In this document: positions 6,833 to 16,352 of the stretch, one piece after another | How the letters are laid out: the number at the start of each line of letters is the position of its first letter | Position numbering within the stretch: position 1 is the first letter of the stretch | Assembly (NCBI RefSeq): GCF_018917525.1 | Contig: NZ_JAHLOS010000010.1 | Span: 1-64,000 of the forward strand | Reading direction: 5' to 3' | Source of the DNA: Enterococcus raffinosus | GTDB taxonomy: Bacteria; Bacillota; Bacilli; Lactobacillales; Enterococcaceae | DNA: 64,000 nucleotides | Program-made: the position numbers and the translations under genes | The notes under the pieces: model-generated | What the model saw: only the letters and a program-made list of their open reading frames with translations | Told to the model about the DNA's origin: nothing | The model's database searches: none

Positions 6833-8752
6833 ATGATTTTATTACAAGCAAATCAAATTGCTCGCTATTTCGGCGCCGACACTTTATTTGAGAATATTCA
6901 TCTTGAAGTTGCCAGTAAAGCAAGAATCGGTTTAGTCGGACGAAATGGTGCAGGCAAATCTACATTATTAAAAATAATCGCCAATATCGAAGCTCCAGAT
7001 GCGGGACAAGTGATAAAGAACAAACAAGCCACACTGGGCTACCTCGCGCAAGATACTGGCTTAGATTCAACTGAGACCATTTGGAATGAAATGTTGAAAG
7101 CTTTTGATAAAGTTCGTCAAATGGAAGCTCGCATGCGAGATGTTGAAGTGGCGATTGGCGAAACACCTGAAAGCGATAGTCGTTACACTTCTCTTCTGAA
7201 GGAATACGACCAGCTGCAGCATGATTTTAATGATCAGAACGGCTATGGCTATGAAAATGAAATCCGCAGCGTCTTACATGGATTTAAATTCGATGAAAGT
7301 TTTTATGATAAAGAAATCAGTACCTTATCCGGCGGGCAAAAAACCCGTCTTGCCTTGGCACGAATGTTATTGGTCAAACCTGATATTTTGATTTTAGACG
7401 AACCTACCAACCACTTAGATATTGAGACATTGGCTTGGTTAGAAGACTATCTTCAAGGGTATTCTGGTGCGCTCTTGATCGTTTCACACGACCGCTATTT
7501 CTTAGATCGCGTCGTCAATGAGATCTATGAAATTTCTCGTCATAAAATCCGTCATTACACTGGAAATTATTCCCGTTATCTTGATTTAAAAGCCGCTCAG
7601 CTTGCCAGCGACTGGAAAGCTTATGAAAAGCAGCAGGTTGAAATCGAAAAATTAGAAGATTTCGTTGCACGTAATTTGGTTCGTGCCTCCACTACCAAAC
7701 GCGCCCAAAGCCGCCGGAAAACATTAGAAAAAATGGACCGCCTAGATCGACCAGACGGCAAAGAGAAATCCGCGAAATTCATGTTTGATATCGACAAAGT
7801 TTCAGGCAATGTCGTCTTACAAGTTGAAGAGGCTGCTATTGGCTATGAGGAAACACTCTCTGAACCGATTGATTTGGATATTCGTCGAGAAGACGCTATC
7901 GCACTTGTCGGACCGAACGGGATTGGAAAGTCTACATTATTAAAATCGTTGATTGGACAAATTCCCTTCATTAAGGGGCAGCCCCATTTTGGAACCAATG
8001 TCACGGTCGGCTATTACGACCAAGGACAGGCTGATCTGCACGGCAATAAGACAATTTTAGCTGAATTATGGGACGAACACCCGACGACTCCAGAAAAAGA
8101 CATTCGCAATGTATTAGGTGGTTTTCTTTTCAGTGGCGAAGATGTTGACAAGACGATCCCGCTACTTAGTGGTGGTGAAAAAGCTCGAGTTGCGTTAGCA
8201 AAGCTTTCTATGAATAAGGAAAACTTTTTGATCTTGGATGAACCTACCAACCATTTGGATATTGATAATAAAGAGGTGTTGGAAAATGCCTTGATCGATT
8301 ATCAAGGAACCCTGCTATTCGTTTCCCATGACCGCTACTTTATTAATCGTATCGCCAACAAAGTGATCGAGTTATCTCCTGAGGGCAGCAGATTATATCT
8401 TGGTGATTACGACTACTATTTAGAAAAGAAAAAAGAAGAAGAAGAAATCGCTGAATTACAGGCAAAAGAAGCTGCACCTGTCGAAGCTCCCAAAAAGAAG
8501 TTTTACCAAGATAAGGAACAACAAAAGCTGATTCGCAGCTTACGTCGAAAGATCGAAGCAATCGAAGAGACACTTTCCACCTTGGATGAAAAAATCGCCG
8601 AACTCGAGATCCAAATGAGTCAACCTGATATTTTGAACGATCATGTTCAGCTATTAGAATTAACAAATGACTTGGAAGCAAAAAAGGCTGAGCAAGAAGA
8701 GCAGCTTTCAAGTTGGGAAGAACTCAGCTTAGAGTTAGAAGAATTCGAATAA
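6833..8752 (+). CDS. ABC-F family ATP-binding protein (YdiF-like)
   Basis: A 639-aa protein with two ABC domains and no membrane segment. Domain 1 has GRNGAGKST (about 36), LSGGQKTR (about 165) and LILDEPTNHLD. Domain 2 has GPNGIGKST (about 363), LSGGEKAR (about 448) and LILDEPTNHLD. A charged linker separates them, and a C-terminal coiled coil (about 560-639) follows. ABC-F proteins act on the ribosome, in translation rescue or antibiotic target protection. Its position beside rex and the absence of a resistance-type context favour the housekeeping YdiF subgroup. Confidence 0.9.
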   Translation: MILLQANQIARYFGADTLFENIHLEVASKARIGLVGRNGAGKSTLLKIIANIEAPDAGQVIKNKQATLGYLAQDTGLDSTETIWNEMLKAFDKVRQMEARMRDVEVAIGETPESDSRYTSLLKEYDQLQHDFNDQNGYGYENEIRSVLHGFKFDESFYDKEISTLSGGQKTRLALARMLLVKPDILILDEPTNHLDIETLAWLEDYLQGYSGALLIVSHDRYFLDRVVNEIYEISRHKIRHYTGNYSRYLDLKAAQLASDWKAYEKQQVEIEKLEDFVARNLVRASTTKRAQSRRKTLEKMDRLDRPDGKEKSAKFMFDIDKVSGNVVLQVEEAAIGYEETLSEPIDLDIRREDAIALVGPNGIGKSTLLKSLIGQIPFIKGQPHFGTNVTVGYYDQGQADLHGNKTILAELWDEHPTTPEKDIRNVLGGFLFSGEDVDKTIPLLSGGEKARVALAKLSMNKENFLILDEPTNHLDIDNKEVLENALIDYQGTLLFVSHDRYFINRIANKVIELSPEGSRLYLGDYDYYLEKKKEEEEIAELQAKEAAPVEAPKKKFYQDKEQQKLIRSLRRKIEAIEETLSTLDEKIAELEIQMSQPDILNDHVQLLELTNDLEAKKAEQEEQLSSWEELSLELEEFE

Positions 8753-8772
8753 CTTACAACTTTTGACCGATG

Positions 8773-8814
8773 ACACCTCATACTTTTTTCGTTTTAATAA
8801 AAGAGTGGAGGTGT
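8773..8814 (+). promoter_or_regulatory. Hairpin that covers the ribosome site of the next gene
   Basis: ACACCTC (8773-8779) pairs with GAGGTGT (8808-8814), followed by TTTTT. It can act as terminator of the ABC-F gene. The right arm contains the GGAGG of the C39-like gene (ATG 8820), so the folded RNA would hide that ribosome site. Confidence 0.55.
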
Positions 8815-8819
8815 TTTTT

Positions 8820-9482
8820 ATGCGACGAAAAATTCGTCCTTTTTCAATTTTACTGGGAAGCTTTTTAGTGATTTCTAGTCTGGTAATCCTCTCTTCTCGA
8901 GTTTTCCACTTTAATAATAATGTTAATAGTCAACAGGATTTTTCCGCTAATGCGAATCAATATTTACAGGAGCATGGACAGGATTTCCCATTACTCGTAC
9001 AAACCGATTCTCGTTGGGCCGATAAATCCTATGGCAGCGGCTCCGCTCAAAATGATTTAGCCACTAACGGTTGCGCGATTACTTCTTTAGCAATGATTCT
9101 TTCTTATTGGGAACATCGAACTGTTTATCCAACTGAAATTTTACAATGGAGCGGCAACCAGTATTATGAGGCTGGACAAGGAACCGCTTGGTCGATTTTT
9201 CCTGCCTTTGCTCAAAACTATGGACTGACTGTTGAGGACCTCGGCAAAGATCAAGCAAAAATTCAGCAGCATTTGAATCAAAATCAGCCAATTGTAATCT
9301 CCGTTAATCCTGGTGAGTTCACCGATGTCGGACACATTATGGTGATCAAAAAAGATGTGCAAAGCGATCAGATTATTGTTTACGATCCTAACGATAGTCC
9401 CGATAAAGGGCACTACATGAAAAAATACTCCATTGATGAGCTTATGTCGCAATTGGCGAATGCCTGGGCATACACAAAATAA
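8820..9482 (+). CDS. C39-like papain-fold peptidase, exported
   Basis: A 220-aa protein with an N-terminal signal anchor (residues 7-26, RPFSILLGSFLVISSLVILS). The C39_2 domain has catalytic Cys85 (NGCAITSLAMIL), His172 (VGHIMVIKK) and Asp189 (VYDPND). No ABC transporter is attached, so it is a stand-alone extracellular cysteine peptidase of unknown substrate. The start at 8820 follows GTGGAGG; the in-frame ATG at 8763 has no site and would spoil the signal sequence. Confidence 0.8.
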   Translation: MRRKIRPFSILLGSFLVISSLVILSSRVFHFNNNVNSQQDFSANANQYLQEHGQDFPLLVQTDSRWADKSYGSGSAQNDLATNGCAITSLAMILSYWEHRTVYPTEILQWSGNQYYEAGQGTAWSIFPAFAQNYGLTVEDLGKDQAKIQQHLNQNQPIVISVNPGEFTDVGHIMVIKKDVQSDQIIVYDPNDSPDKGHYMKKYSIDELMSQLANAWAYTK

Positions 9483-9510
9483 AGCTGATGCACATGCATC
9501 AGCTTTATTT
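9481..9510 (+). terminator. Terminator of the C39-like gene
   Basis: A 12-bp perfect stem, AAAGCTGATGCA/TGCATCAGCTTT, then a T-rich tail, overlapping the stop codon. Confidence 0.8.
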
Positions 9511-9670
9511 CTGGGGGTTCCTGCTTTCACAGGGGAAAAAGAATTATTTTTAGGGTTAAGTTCATCTTACGCTACATATTTGAAAAACCTATGAGCTTTT
9601 TAAATAAAAATAAGAAAAAAATGTGTCGTATTTATGAAGAGCATCTTCTGTGATGATTCTATCTAAACTG

Positions 9671-9716
9671 AAAGCATTCATGAGGCAAAAAGCCAGCCTC
9701 ATGAATGCTTTTTTTA
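9671..9716 (-). terminator. Terminator of the mannose-PTS/mannonate operon
   Basis: A 16-bp stem, AAAGCATTCATGAGGC/GCCTCATGAATGCTTT. It directly follows the aldolase stop codon and has T-runs in both directions. Confidence 0.85.
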
Positions 9717-10355
9717 CTAATTTATTTGTTGGACCAATGCTTTGAGAATATCGTTCATCTTCTCTCCATTATCTTCCATAATGACCTTCTCAGAAAGAAT
9801 GAATGAGCCACCTACTCCGATTACATTTGGGTTTTCTAAATATTCGACAAAATTTTCTGCGTTAATCCCGCCGGTTGGCAAAAATTTCACATCGTAAAAT
9901 GGACCGCTTAAAGCATTTATCGCCCTTAAGCCTCCATAAATGTCTGCCGGGAAAAACTTCACAACGTTGATCCCATATTCAGTTGCTGCTTGGATATCTC
10001 TAGGTGTTGCAGTTCCTGGAAAGACAGGAATCTCTTGCTCCAAACAATACTCAATAACCTCAGGAACAACTGCTGGAGACACGACAAACTGTGCGCCGTT
10101 TTCAATCGCGATCTTTGCCTCCGTTAGTGTTCGGACAGTCCCTGCGCCAACCATCAGCTTACCAGATTTTGCTAAGCGTTTGATTGCTTCTCCCGCCAGA
10201 TTGCTTCGGAAAGTCACTTCAATCAAAGGGACGTTATTTTCCAGTAAAATCTCTTCTACTTTGGCCAAGTAACTCAAATCGGTTGCTGTATATAGTGGTA
10301 AAAGCTTTGTTTGCTTTAATTGTTCATAGATCTTATGCTCCATATTTACAGGCAT
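9717..10355 (-). CDS. eda: KDPG/KHG aldolase (bifunctional 2-keto-3-deoxy aldolase)
   Basis: A class I aldolase that cleaves 2-keto-3-deoxy-6-phosphogluconate to pyruvate and glyceraldehyde-3-phosphate. It shows VPLIEVTFRS (Glu and Arg), GAGTV, PGTATPRDIQAA and the Schiff-base Lys in VVKFFPADIYGG. It is the last gene of the PTS operon, 26 nt after uxuA. The ATG at 10355 is preferred over the GTG at 10367 because AAAGTGAG lies upstream. A second, divergent copy is at 56657-57304. Confidence 0.9.
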   Translation of the reverse strand: MPVNMEHKIYEQLKQTKLLPLYTATDLSYLAKVEEILLENNVPLIEVTFRSNLAGEAIKRLAKSGKLMVGAGTVRTLTEAKIAIENGAQFVVSPAVVPEVIEYCLEQEIPVFPGTATPRDIQAATEYGINVVKFFPADIYGGLRAINALSGPFYDVKFLPTGGINAENFVEYLENPNVIGVGGSFILSEKVIMEDNGEKMNDILKALVQQIN

Positions 10356-10381
10356 TATTTTTCTCACTTTCTAAGGGATTT

Positions 10382-11449
10382 CTAGTCTTTACGTTTGGTA
10401 ATGGCTTCATGTAGTCCTTGCATATAGGTAATACCCATCGCTCGATCGTATAGGCCATACCCCGGTCTCGCTACTTCACCCCAAAGTGTCCGGCCATGAT
10501 CGGGACGAATGACACCGTCAAAACCAACTTCGACTAAAGCTTCCATAATCGCATACATATCAAGAGACCCCTCTGTTGATAAATGAGCAGTTTCTTTAAA
10601 TTTACGGTAGCCTAAAAACTCCACATTACGGAAGTGAACAAAATTGATCCGATCTCCAATTGCATGAACGATCTTCACCATATCATTATTCGGATCTGCA
10701 CCAAGCGCTCCGGTGCACAAAGTAACACCATTGTAAGGAGAATCAACCATGCTGATAATACGTTGCAAATCAGCCAGATTTTTTGTGATCCGAGGGAAAC
10801 CAAAAATCTCCCAAGGCGGATCATCCGGATGAATGCCCATTTTGACATCGGCCTCTTCACAAACCGGGATAATTCTTTCCAAGAAATATTTCAAATTATC
10901 AAATAAAATTTCTTCTGTCACACCTTCGTACATTTCAACTAGAGAATTGAATTTGTTCAGACGTTCTTCTTCCCAACCAGATAGCTGAAAGCCTTTGGAC
11001 TGACTGCTGATTAATTTGTACATATCTCCTGGTTCCATATTGTCTACCACTGCTTGATCGTACAACAACGCTAAGCTGCCATCTTCATTCTCGTAATTCA
11101 ATGTTGTTTTTGCCCAGCCAAAAATTGGTTTAAAGCTGTAGCAAATCAAATGAACATCGCATGCAGAAAGATTTCTAATGGTTTGGATATAATTATCAAT
11201 GTACTGATCACGTTCAGCAGTTCCCGCTTTGATCGCATCATGGATCGCAACACTTTCAATTCCTAATAATTCTAACTCTTCTTTTTCAATTGATTCTTTT
11301 AAAGCGCGTATCTCGGAAACTTCCCAAACATCACCTGGCATTTTATTCAGTAATGTGCCGACTACACCATTGATACCGGGAATTTGTCTTACATGATTTA
11401 AAGGAATGGAGTCGCCTTTTTCTCCATACCATCTAAAGCCCCACTTCAT
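10382..11449 (-). CDS. uxuA: Mannonate dehydratase
   Basis: A 355-aa TIM-barrel enzyme of the UxuA family. It dehydrates D-mannonate to 2-keto-3-deoxygluconate. The metal-binding segments GIHPDDPP, LCTGALG, FVHFRNV and RPDHGR are intact. Its place in an operon with a PTS and a KDPG aldolase but no kinase is odd: if the imported substrate is already phosphorylated, the enzyme might act on a 6-phosphate. The true substrate is uncertain. Confidence 0.9.
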   Translation of the reverse strand: MKWGFRWYGEKGDSIPLNHVRQIPGINGVVGTLLNKMPGDVWEVSEIRALKESIEKEELELLGIESVAIHDAIKAGTAERDQYIDNYIQTIRNLSACDVHLICYSFKPIFGWAKTTLNYENEDGSLALLYDQAVVDNMEPGDMYKLISSQSKGFQLSGWEEERLNKFNSLVEMYEGVTEEILFDNLKYFLERIIPVCEEADVKMGIHPDDPPWEIFGFPRITKNLADLQRIISMVDSPYNGVTLCTGALGADPNNDMVKIVHAIGDRINFVHFRNVEFLGYRKFKETAHLSTEGSLDMYAIMEALVEVGFDGVIRPDHGRTLWGEVARPGYGLYDRAMGITYMQGLHEAITKRKD

Positions 11450-11497
11450 TAATCTTAGTCTCCTATCCTGCTTCTATTTGTACTTTGCCTTCACAAA

Positions 11498-11941
11498 CTA
11501 AAATCCGTCCTCTTCATCGTCCTCTTCAATATCTGATGTATGCCAAACAGCTAAGCTATCTGTTCCTTGCGTTAATATCGCTGGCACTGCTTCTTCAACT
11601 GGTGTACTTAGAATTTGATGATTGATCGCTTCTAGCAGCATGGGCAAATTGACACCGCCGACTACATATACCTTTTCCTGCAGCTCCGGCTCCAATCCAT
11701 TCGTAATTAAAACCGATTGATTATACGGACTAGCACTTACTAGGTCTGTTAATACGATAACACCAATAGCCTGATTAACCTCTTTGATGGCTGATTCAAT
11801 CGTTGTTCCTAATTCTTGAACATCATCTCCGGGGTTTAGATTGACTGTGGCGATATTATTGGTTGTTCCCACGATCACTTCCGCGGCGTCTTTCAAGCCA
11901 TCACTTAGTTTTCCATGTGTGGCAATTACGATTCCTAACAT
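11498..11941 (-). CDS. PTS mannose-family EIIA component
   Basis: A 147-aa EIIA-Man domain with phospho-acceptor His9 in [10 protein letters not shown]. The frame is open to 11962, but GGAGG lies 6 nt before the ATG at 11941. The C-terminus is a very acidic tail ending EEDDEEDGF, matched by the EIIC of the same operon. It accepts phosphate from HPr and passes it to the EIIB at 12851. Confidence 0.88.
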   Translation of the reverse strand: MLGIVIATHGKLSDGLKDAAEVIVGTTNNIATVNLNPGDDVQELGTTIESAIKEVNQAIGVIVLTDLVSASPYNQSVLITNGLEPELQEKVYVVGGVNLPMLLEAINHQILSTPVEEAVPAILTQGTDSLAVWHTSDIEEDDEEDGF

Positions 11942-11958
11942 AAGCCCCTCCATTTCTC

Positions 11959-12831
11959 TCACTGAAACAAATTTGTTACAGCGACAATATTTTCCATGTT
12001 TAACTGTTTCTCTTTTAGATCAGCCTGATTTAAGTAATAGGCTGTGTTCGTTTGATCTTTTCTAGCACTAAAAAGATAACTTACTTTTTGATCTGATTCT
12101 TGATAGTCGACGTAGTCATCAATTTTTCCGTTATTCGGCGACTTGCCTACCAAATGCAGAGGTGCAGCAGCACCAACACTGTCCAAATAATAAATTTTAC
12201 AGTGTCCATTGACCTGCCGTTGTAGTTCCTCTAGGCCCTTATTGCCATAGCTGCCTTCATCTAAAAAAGCATAAGCAATGTTCTTTTGTTTGTTCTCAGC
12301 GATCATTTTCAGCATCGCTAATAATGACGACGTATTGCGGACTAACGTTTTCCGATTCGATAATCCCTTGGTAATTTTTCCCAGCAAAGCGAAATAGCCT
12401 GCATAAATCACCATAATCGCAAGGGTGCTGATCGAATTAAATTGAAACGAGTTTGGTGAAAACCGCATATAGATGATCGTTCCAATAATGCCTAGAAGAA
12501 TCGCAATAAGCGTGCTAGTCAAAATAAACGTCGTTGTCTTTTTCGCCTGATCCTTCCGATCAAACAATTGATAGGAACCGATACTTTCAGGAGGAGTATC
12601 ATAGAAGGTGCAAATCACACGATCCGCCTGCTTGATATTGCCCACATAGACATTTCGCGAAGCATATTTCTTTTGCTGATCATATTCAATGACACGAACG
12701 TCTTCACGTATTTTTGCGATATCCGTCACCAAGGCTGCCAGAAATCGTTTCTTACTTTTTTCTGTTCGACGCAGCCGATAAACATATTGGTAACGAAACA
12801 GCCAATCTTTGAATACTTCTGATTGCTCCAT
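11959..12831 (-). CDS. Membrane protein of unknown function with degenerate M28-peptidase-like features
   Basis: A 290-aa protein between EIIB and EIIA. Residues 1-95 are soluble and charged. TM helices lie at about 98-123 and 132-155, and a soluble domain follows. The stretch [14 protein letters not shown] and the later [14 protein letters not shown] resemble the core of M28 aminopeptidases (FxDxEExGxxGS, xLDMVG), but the metal ligands are not all visible. Neighbouring genes are 20 nt upstream and 18 nt downstream, so it belongs to the operon. It might process or regulate the permease; this is inference. Confidence 0.6.
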   Translation of the reverse strand: MEQSEVFKDWLFRYQYVYRLRRTEKSKKRFLAALVTDIAKIREDVRVIEYDQQKKYASRNVYVGNIKQADRVICTFYDTPPESIGSYQLFDRKDQAKKTTTFILTSTLIAILLGIIGTIIYMRFSPNSFQFNSISTLAIMVIYAGYFALLGKITKGLSNRKTLVRNTSSLLAMLKMIAENKQKNIAYAFLDEGSYGNKGLEELQRQVNGHCKIYYLDSVGAAAPLHLVGKSPNNGKIDDYVDYQESDQKVSYLFSARKDQTNTAYYLNQADLKEKQLNMENIVAVTNLFQ

Positions 12832-12850
12832 CTGATCTTCCTCCTGTTTT

Positions 12851-13357
12851 TTATAGATTAAATTGCTTCAATACATCTTTTAAACTAGATTTTGGTGCCG
12901 ATGGTGTTGCTTGGAAATAAATATCTTCAACACCGTAATTTTCGTGCATGTCTTTCAAACGTTCTGCATCGTCTTTATTCAAGTAAACAGATTTCGTTAC
13001 CAATAGATCTCTATCAGGATCTTTTTGAGCGATCCCACCGATATTTAATTCTTTCATGGGTACCCCATGCTTGACTAAATCGTAGATGACACTAACGGTT
13101 TTTGTGATCAAAATGCAGTTATATTCTTTGAAATTGAACTCATCCCAGTAAAATTTCGCTTTTTCTGGCGTGATCACGATTGTTTTCTGGCCGGTCCGAC
13201 TACCTGCATTTTTGTAAAGATCACGCATAAATTTATCTTTTGCTACTACTTCATCTACCACAAAAATTGAATTTACACCGCTTTTTTGCGATAAGGTCAT
13301 CATTACTTGACCATGAATCAATCGTTCATCTACTCGAGCTAAATTAATTACGCCCAT
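12851..13357 (-). CDS. PTS mannose-family EIIB component
   Basis: A 168-aa EIIB-Man/Sor protein with phospho-His15 in ARVDERLIHGQ and the VVDEVVAKDKFMRDLYK helix. It phosphorylates the sugar during import. The ATG at 13357 fits the AAAGGAAG site better than the GTG at 13366. First cytosolic PTS gene after EIIC-EIID. Confidence 0.9.
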   Translation of the reverse strand: MGVINLARVDERLIHGQVMMTLSQKSGVNSIFVVDEVVAKDKFMRDLYKNAGSRTGQKTIVITPEKAKFYWDEFNFKEYNCILITKTVSVIYDLVKHGVPMKELNIGGIAQKDPDRDLLVTKSVYLNKDDAERLKDMHENYGVEDIYFQATPSAPKSSLKDVLKQFNL

Positions 13358-13379
13358 TTCACACACTTCCTTTTTAAAA

Positions 13380-14234
13380 TTATAAGATTCCGACTCCGGC
13401 TAAAATGATTAGGATTAAGGTCAGCCAGAGCAATGCTTGCGTTACTTTCAGACCTTTCTTCGTATAGAACCAATAAACACCCATAACAACTGCTAACGGT
13501 AAAATACCTGGAACGATCTGATCAAGAATTTCTTGAATAACGAACTTTCTTCCAGAAATCGCAAACTTCAGTGTCGATTCAACTTTTACATAATTTCCTG
13601 CTAAAATTCCCATCATAAACAGCCCTAATACGGAAAGTGCTTCAATTGCTGTTTGAACTCCAGTACTTTGCATTAATCCAGTAGCATTTCGTCCCATCGT
13701 GAATGATTGTCTCGCAAAGAATACACCCAAAGCTGCCTGATAAATGGCGAAGAAAACGAATGGGAACAATGCGCCTAGGGCACTTCCCTGTTGCGCCCAT
13801 GGAACAGCGATCGCAATGAAAATATACTGAACTGTTCCTGAGTCAATAGCATCCCCGATTCCGGCTAGGGCCCCCATCAAACCGGCTTTCGTGTTATACA
13901 TCAGGTCATCCTGCATCAGGATTTCTTTTTTCTCATATTCTTCCTGTGCCCGTTGCTGCTCCATCGATGACATCAAACCAGTGATAACACCGCCACCCCA
14001 GCTCAATTGTGTATTGAAAAATAGTAGCTGCCGTTTATATGCGGCTTTTAAGGCATCGTCGTCTTTATATAATTTCTTCAAGATCGGCATCATCGCATAA
14101 AGCAATGATGGTGCTAAATAACGTTCAAAAGAATGAGGGATCTCATTAGCGAAATGCCATCTTAGATATGCTTTTGTGACATCTTTACTGGTAATTTCTT
14201 CAGGTGCTAGACTTTTATTTGATACTTCCGTCAT
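13380..14234 (-). CDS. PTS mannose-family EIID component
   Basis: A 284-aa EIID protein. It shows the SFERYLAPSLLYAMMPILKKLY start, GLMGALAGIGDAIDSGT in the middle and hydrophobic C-terminal segments. EIID with EIIC forms the membrane channel of mannose-type PTS permeases, which are also common bacteriocin receptors. Operon gene between EIIC and EIIB. Confidence 0.93.
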   Translation of the reverse strand: MTEVSNKSLAPEEITSKDVTKAYLRWHFANEIPHSFERYLAPSLLYAMMPILKKLYKDDDALKAAYKRQLLFFNTQLSWGGGVITGLMSSMEQQRAQEEYEKKEILMQDDLMYNTKAGLMGALAGIGDAIDSGTVQYIFIAIAVPWAQQGSALGALFPFVFFAIYQAALGVFFARQSFTMGRNATGLMQSTGVQTAIEALSVLGLFMMGILAGNYVKVESTLKFAISGRKFVIQEILDQIVPGILPLAVVMGVYWFYTKKGLKVTQALLWLTLILIILAGVGIL

Positions 14235-14259
14235 GTTTTTTTCCTCCTATTTTAATTCA

Positions 14260-15102
14260 TTAAAATCCGTCATCATAATCATCGTCGTCATCAAAGGTAG
14301 CGCCAGAGCTTGGTGTCGCAGACTCTGCTGCCGGTGCCGCTCCTTTTCCTTTTTGTGACTGTACAAAAATTAATGCAATCAAAACTCCGAAAATTGCGTA
14401 AGTAACCATTGTGATTTCTAGGGATTTCAATACAACACTCATGAAATAAGCTAGGAAGAAAAAGACCATATAATCTTTACGTCCGATAACATAAACGGTT
14501 GTCGCGATACCAATCGCGGCTAATCCGCCACCTACTACTTCAAGGATGTGAATGACCACTGTTCCTTCTAAGGCATTGATAACATCTGCAATAACCGGTG
14601 CTCCCAAATAAAGAGCAATAAATACTAATGGGACAAATAGGACAAATGATGCGATCGTAGGATAAAGAATGATCGAGCGTTTAATCGCATTCGCATTCAA
14701 ATCTTCCACGGCTTTATCGGTGTATTTCCCTAAGAATGTGTTGATAAAGAAACGGAATTGATACAAATAGCTTCCTAACAATCCAACGGGTACAGCAACT
14801 GCGATCGCCGCTTCTGGCTTCAAATTCCCTAATAACGCTACTGGAACAGCAATTGCTGCAGCAATCGATGGTTCAGCCGGCATTGAGCCGCCAGGTGAGA
14901 AAACCCCCATATAAATCATTTGCAAAGCAGCAGTAACAATCATCGCCTGAGCAACATCGCCCATAACTAGCCCTACAACTAATCCAGTCATCAAAGGCGA
15001 GAAGCGTAAGGTCAGTGTCGCTCCTCCTCCCAACCATCTGGACATAACCGCAGCGACCCACAGCGCAATCAAAAGACTCTGCATAACACTTAAAGTATCC
15101 AT
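14260..15102 (-). CDS. PTS mannose-family EIIC component
   Basis: A 280-aa EIIC of the mannose/sorbose family with many TM helices. Typical segments are GLVVGLVMGDVAQAMIVTAA and GGSMPAEPSIAAAIAVPVAL. The C-terminal tail (about 255-280) is Ala/Ser rich and then acidic, ending DDDDDYDDGF, which closely mirrors the end of the EIIA of this operon. The ribosome site GGAGGAAAT is optimal. Confidence 0.93.
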   Translation of the reverse strand: MDTLSVMQSLLIALWVAAVMSRWLGGGATLTLRFSPLMTGLVVGLVMGDVAQAMIVTAALQMIYMGVFSPGGSMPAEPSIAAAIAVPVALLGNLKPEAAIAVAVPVGLLGSYLYQFRFFINTFLGKYTDKAVEDLNANAIKRSIILYPTIASFVLFVPLVFIALYLGAPVIADVINALEGTVVIHILEVVGGGLAAIGIATTVYVIGRKDYMVFFFLAYFMSVVLKSLEITMVTYAIFGVLIALIFVQSQKGKGAAPAAESATPSSGATFDDDDDYDDGF

Positions 15103-15234
15103 AATTTCCTCCTTATTTCTATTTTCTATTCTTCCTTCTTTTCTTAGTAGAAAAGCTTGATTTTCCTATTTTAAAGCACATTCAACAAATCGGCCTTTTT
15201 ATCTATCATGATTTATTGTGCCGATAGCCTCCAT

Positions 15235-16338
15235 TTATTGCTCATTAATATAAGCTTCCAATTCAAAAATCGAATTCTTCAATAAATCGACTGTAATAGG
15301 GATTGGCAACAGATGAACCTTTTCCTTCGAGTCAATGAATTCTACAATCTGATCTAGAACTTTCTCTTCTTTAGGTAAAAGCTGCATTTGCGTCAAGGAT
15401 GTTGGTAGAGAAAGCTCTTGATAAAATGGCAGCAAGGCATTTATCTGCTCCCACTTCTTTTCAACTGCCAGCTGGTAAAAAATACCATAGGCCACCTTCT
15501 CTCCGTGCAAATAATGATGACTTTCAGGGATATATTTGCTCATCCCATCATGCATCGCATGGGCGATGGCATTTCTTGCATACTTATCTCCTAAGCCACC
15601 AACCAAACCGGCAACAGCAAATACTATTTCAGACAAATGAACAAACTCTTCTGATACCTCGCCTTTCTCCATATCCTTGATTGCTTTGGCAGAATGATCT
15701 AGAATGGCTTTCTTACATAGTTCTGATGTATAGCCAGCTACTTGCAAGAATGGTTCATTTTTTAAGTGTTCCTGCTGTAAGATAGCGTCCGATTCATACC
15801 ATTTCGCGATCGTATCGGCCAAGCCAGCAACAAAATAGTTAACCGGGGAATCAATAATCAAATTAGGATCGGTAATGAAAAAGGCCGCCTGTCGTAAGAA
15901 ATGCTCGCTTTTTCCTTCCGCTTCACCGCTTTCCTTATACATCACTGAAAGTGGTGTCCACGGCGCACAATTACTAGCAAGCGTTGGAATCACCCCGAAG
16001 TTGACATTTAGCGTATGAGCAGCATACCCAACTAAATCTGTCAGTTTTCCGCCGCCTACACCAATAATGAAGTCGACTGCCTCTTCTTTGACTACTTTAG
16101 CGATTCGTTCTGCCCCAAAATAGCTGCATTCACCAGTGTACTGTAGAAAATGGAAACTGTAGTCTCGATCATTTAGAAAATTCAGAAAGGGCTTAGCCTT
16201 TTCAAAGGAAATCTGACCATGAACAATCAAAACATTTTTTGCTGAAAATTCTTGTAGTAACTCCGGTACAAAATCGATTGCTCCAACATGATAACGATAA
16301 AACTGTGGACCCACTTTAACCTTCAAATCAGTTAGCAT
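15235..16338 (-). CDS. Iron-containing alcohol dehydrogenase, GldA/HcxA-like
   Basis: A 367-aa Fe/Zn-dependent dehydrogenase with the GVGGGKLTDLVGYAAH nucleotide site (about 94). Metal ligands are Asp in GLADTIAKW, His in AIAHAMHDGM and His in YLHGEKVAYG. It resembles the hydroxycarboxylate dehydrogenase (YbdH/HcxA) branch more than true glycerol dehydrogenases. With the D-hydroxyacid dehydrogenase beside it, it could make a redox pair that epimerises or oxidises the imported sugar acid before UxuA. The substrate is inferred only. Confidence 0.8.
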   Translation of the reverse strand: MLTDLKVKVGPQFYRYHVGAIDFVPELLQEFSAKNVLIVHGQISFEKAKPFLNFLNDRDYSFHFLQYTGECSYFGAERIAKVVKEEAVDFIIGVGGGKLTDLVGYAAHTLNVNFGVIPTLASNCAPWTPLSVMYKESGEAEGKSEHFLRQAAFFITDPNLIIDSPVNYFVAGLADTIAKWYESDAILQQEHLKNEPFLQVAGYTSELCKKAILDHSAKAIKDMEKGEVSEEFVHLSEIVFAVAGLVGGLGDKYARNAIAHAMHDGMSKYIPESHHYLHGEKVAYGIFYQLAVEKKWEQINALLPFYQELSLPTSLTQMQLLPKEEKVLDQIVEFIDSKEKVHLLPIPITVDLLKNSIFELEAYINEQ

Positions 16339-16352
16339 TTCCCTGCTCCTTT

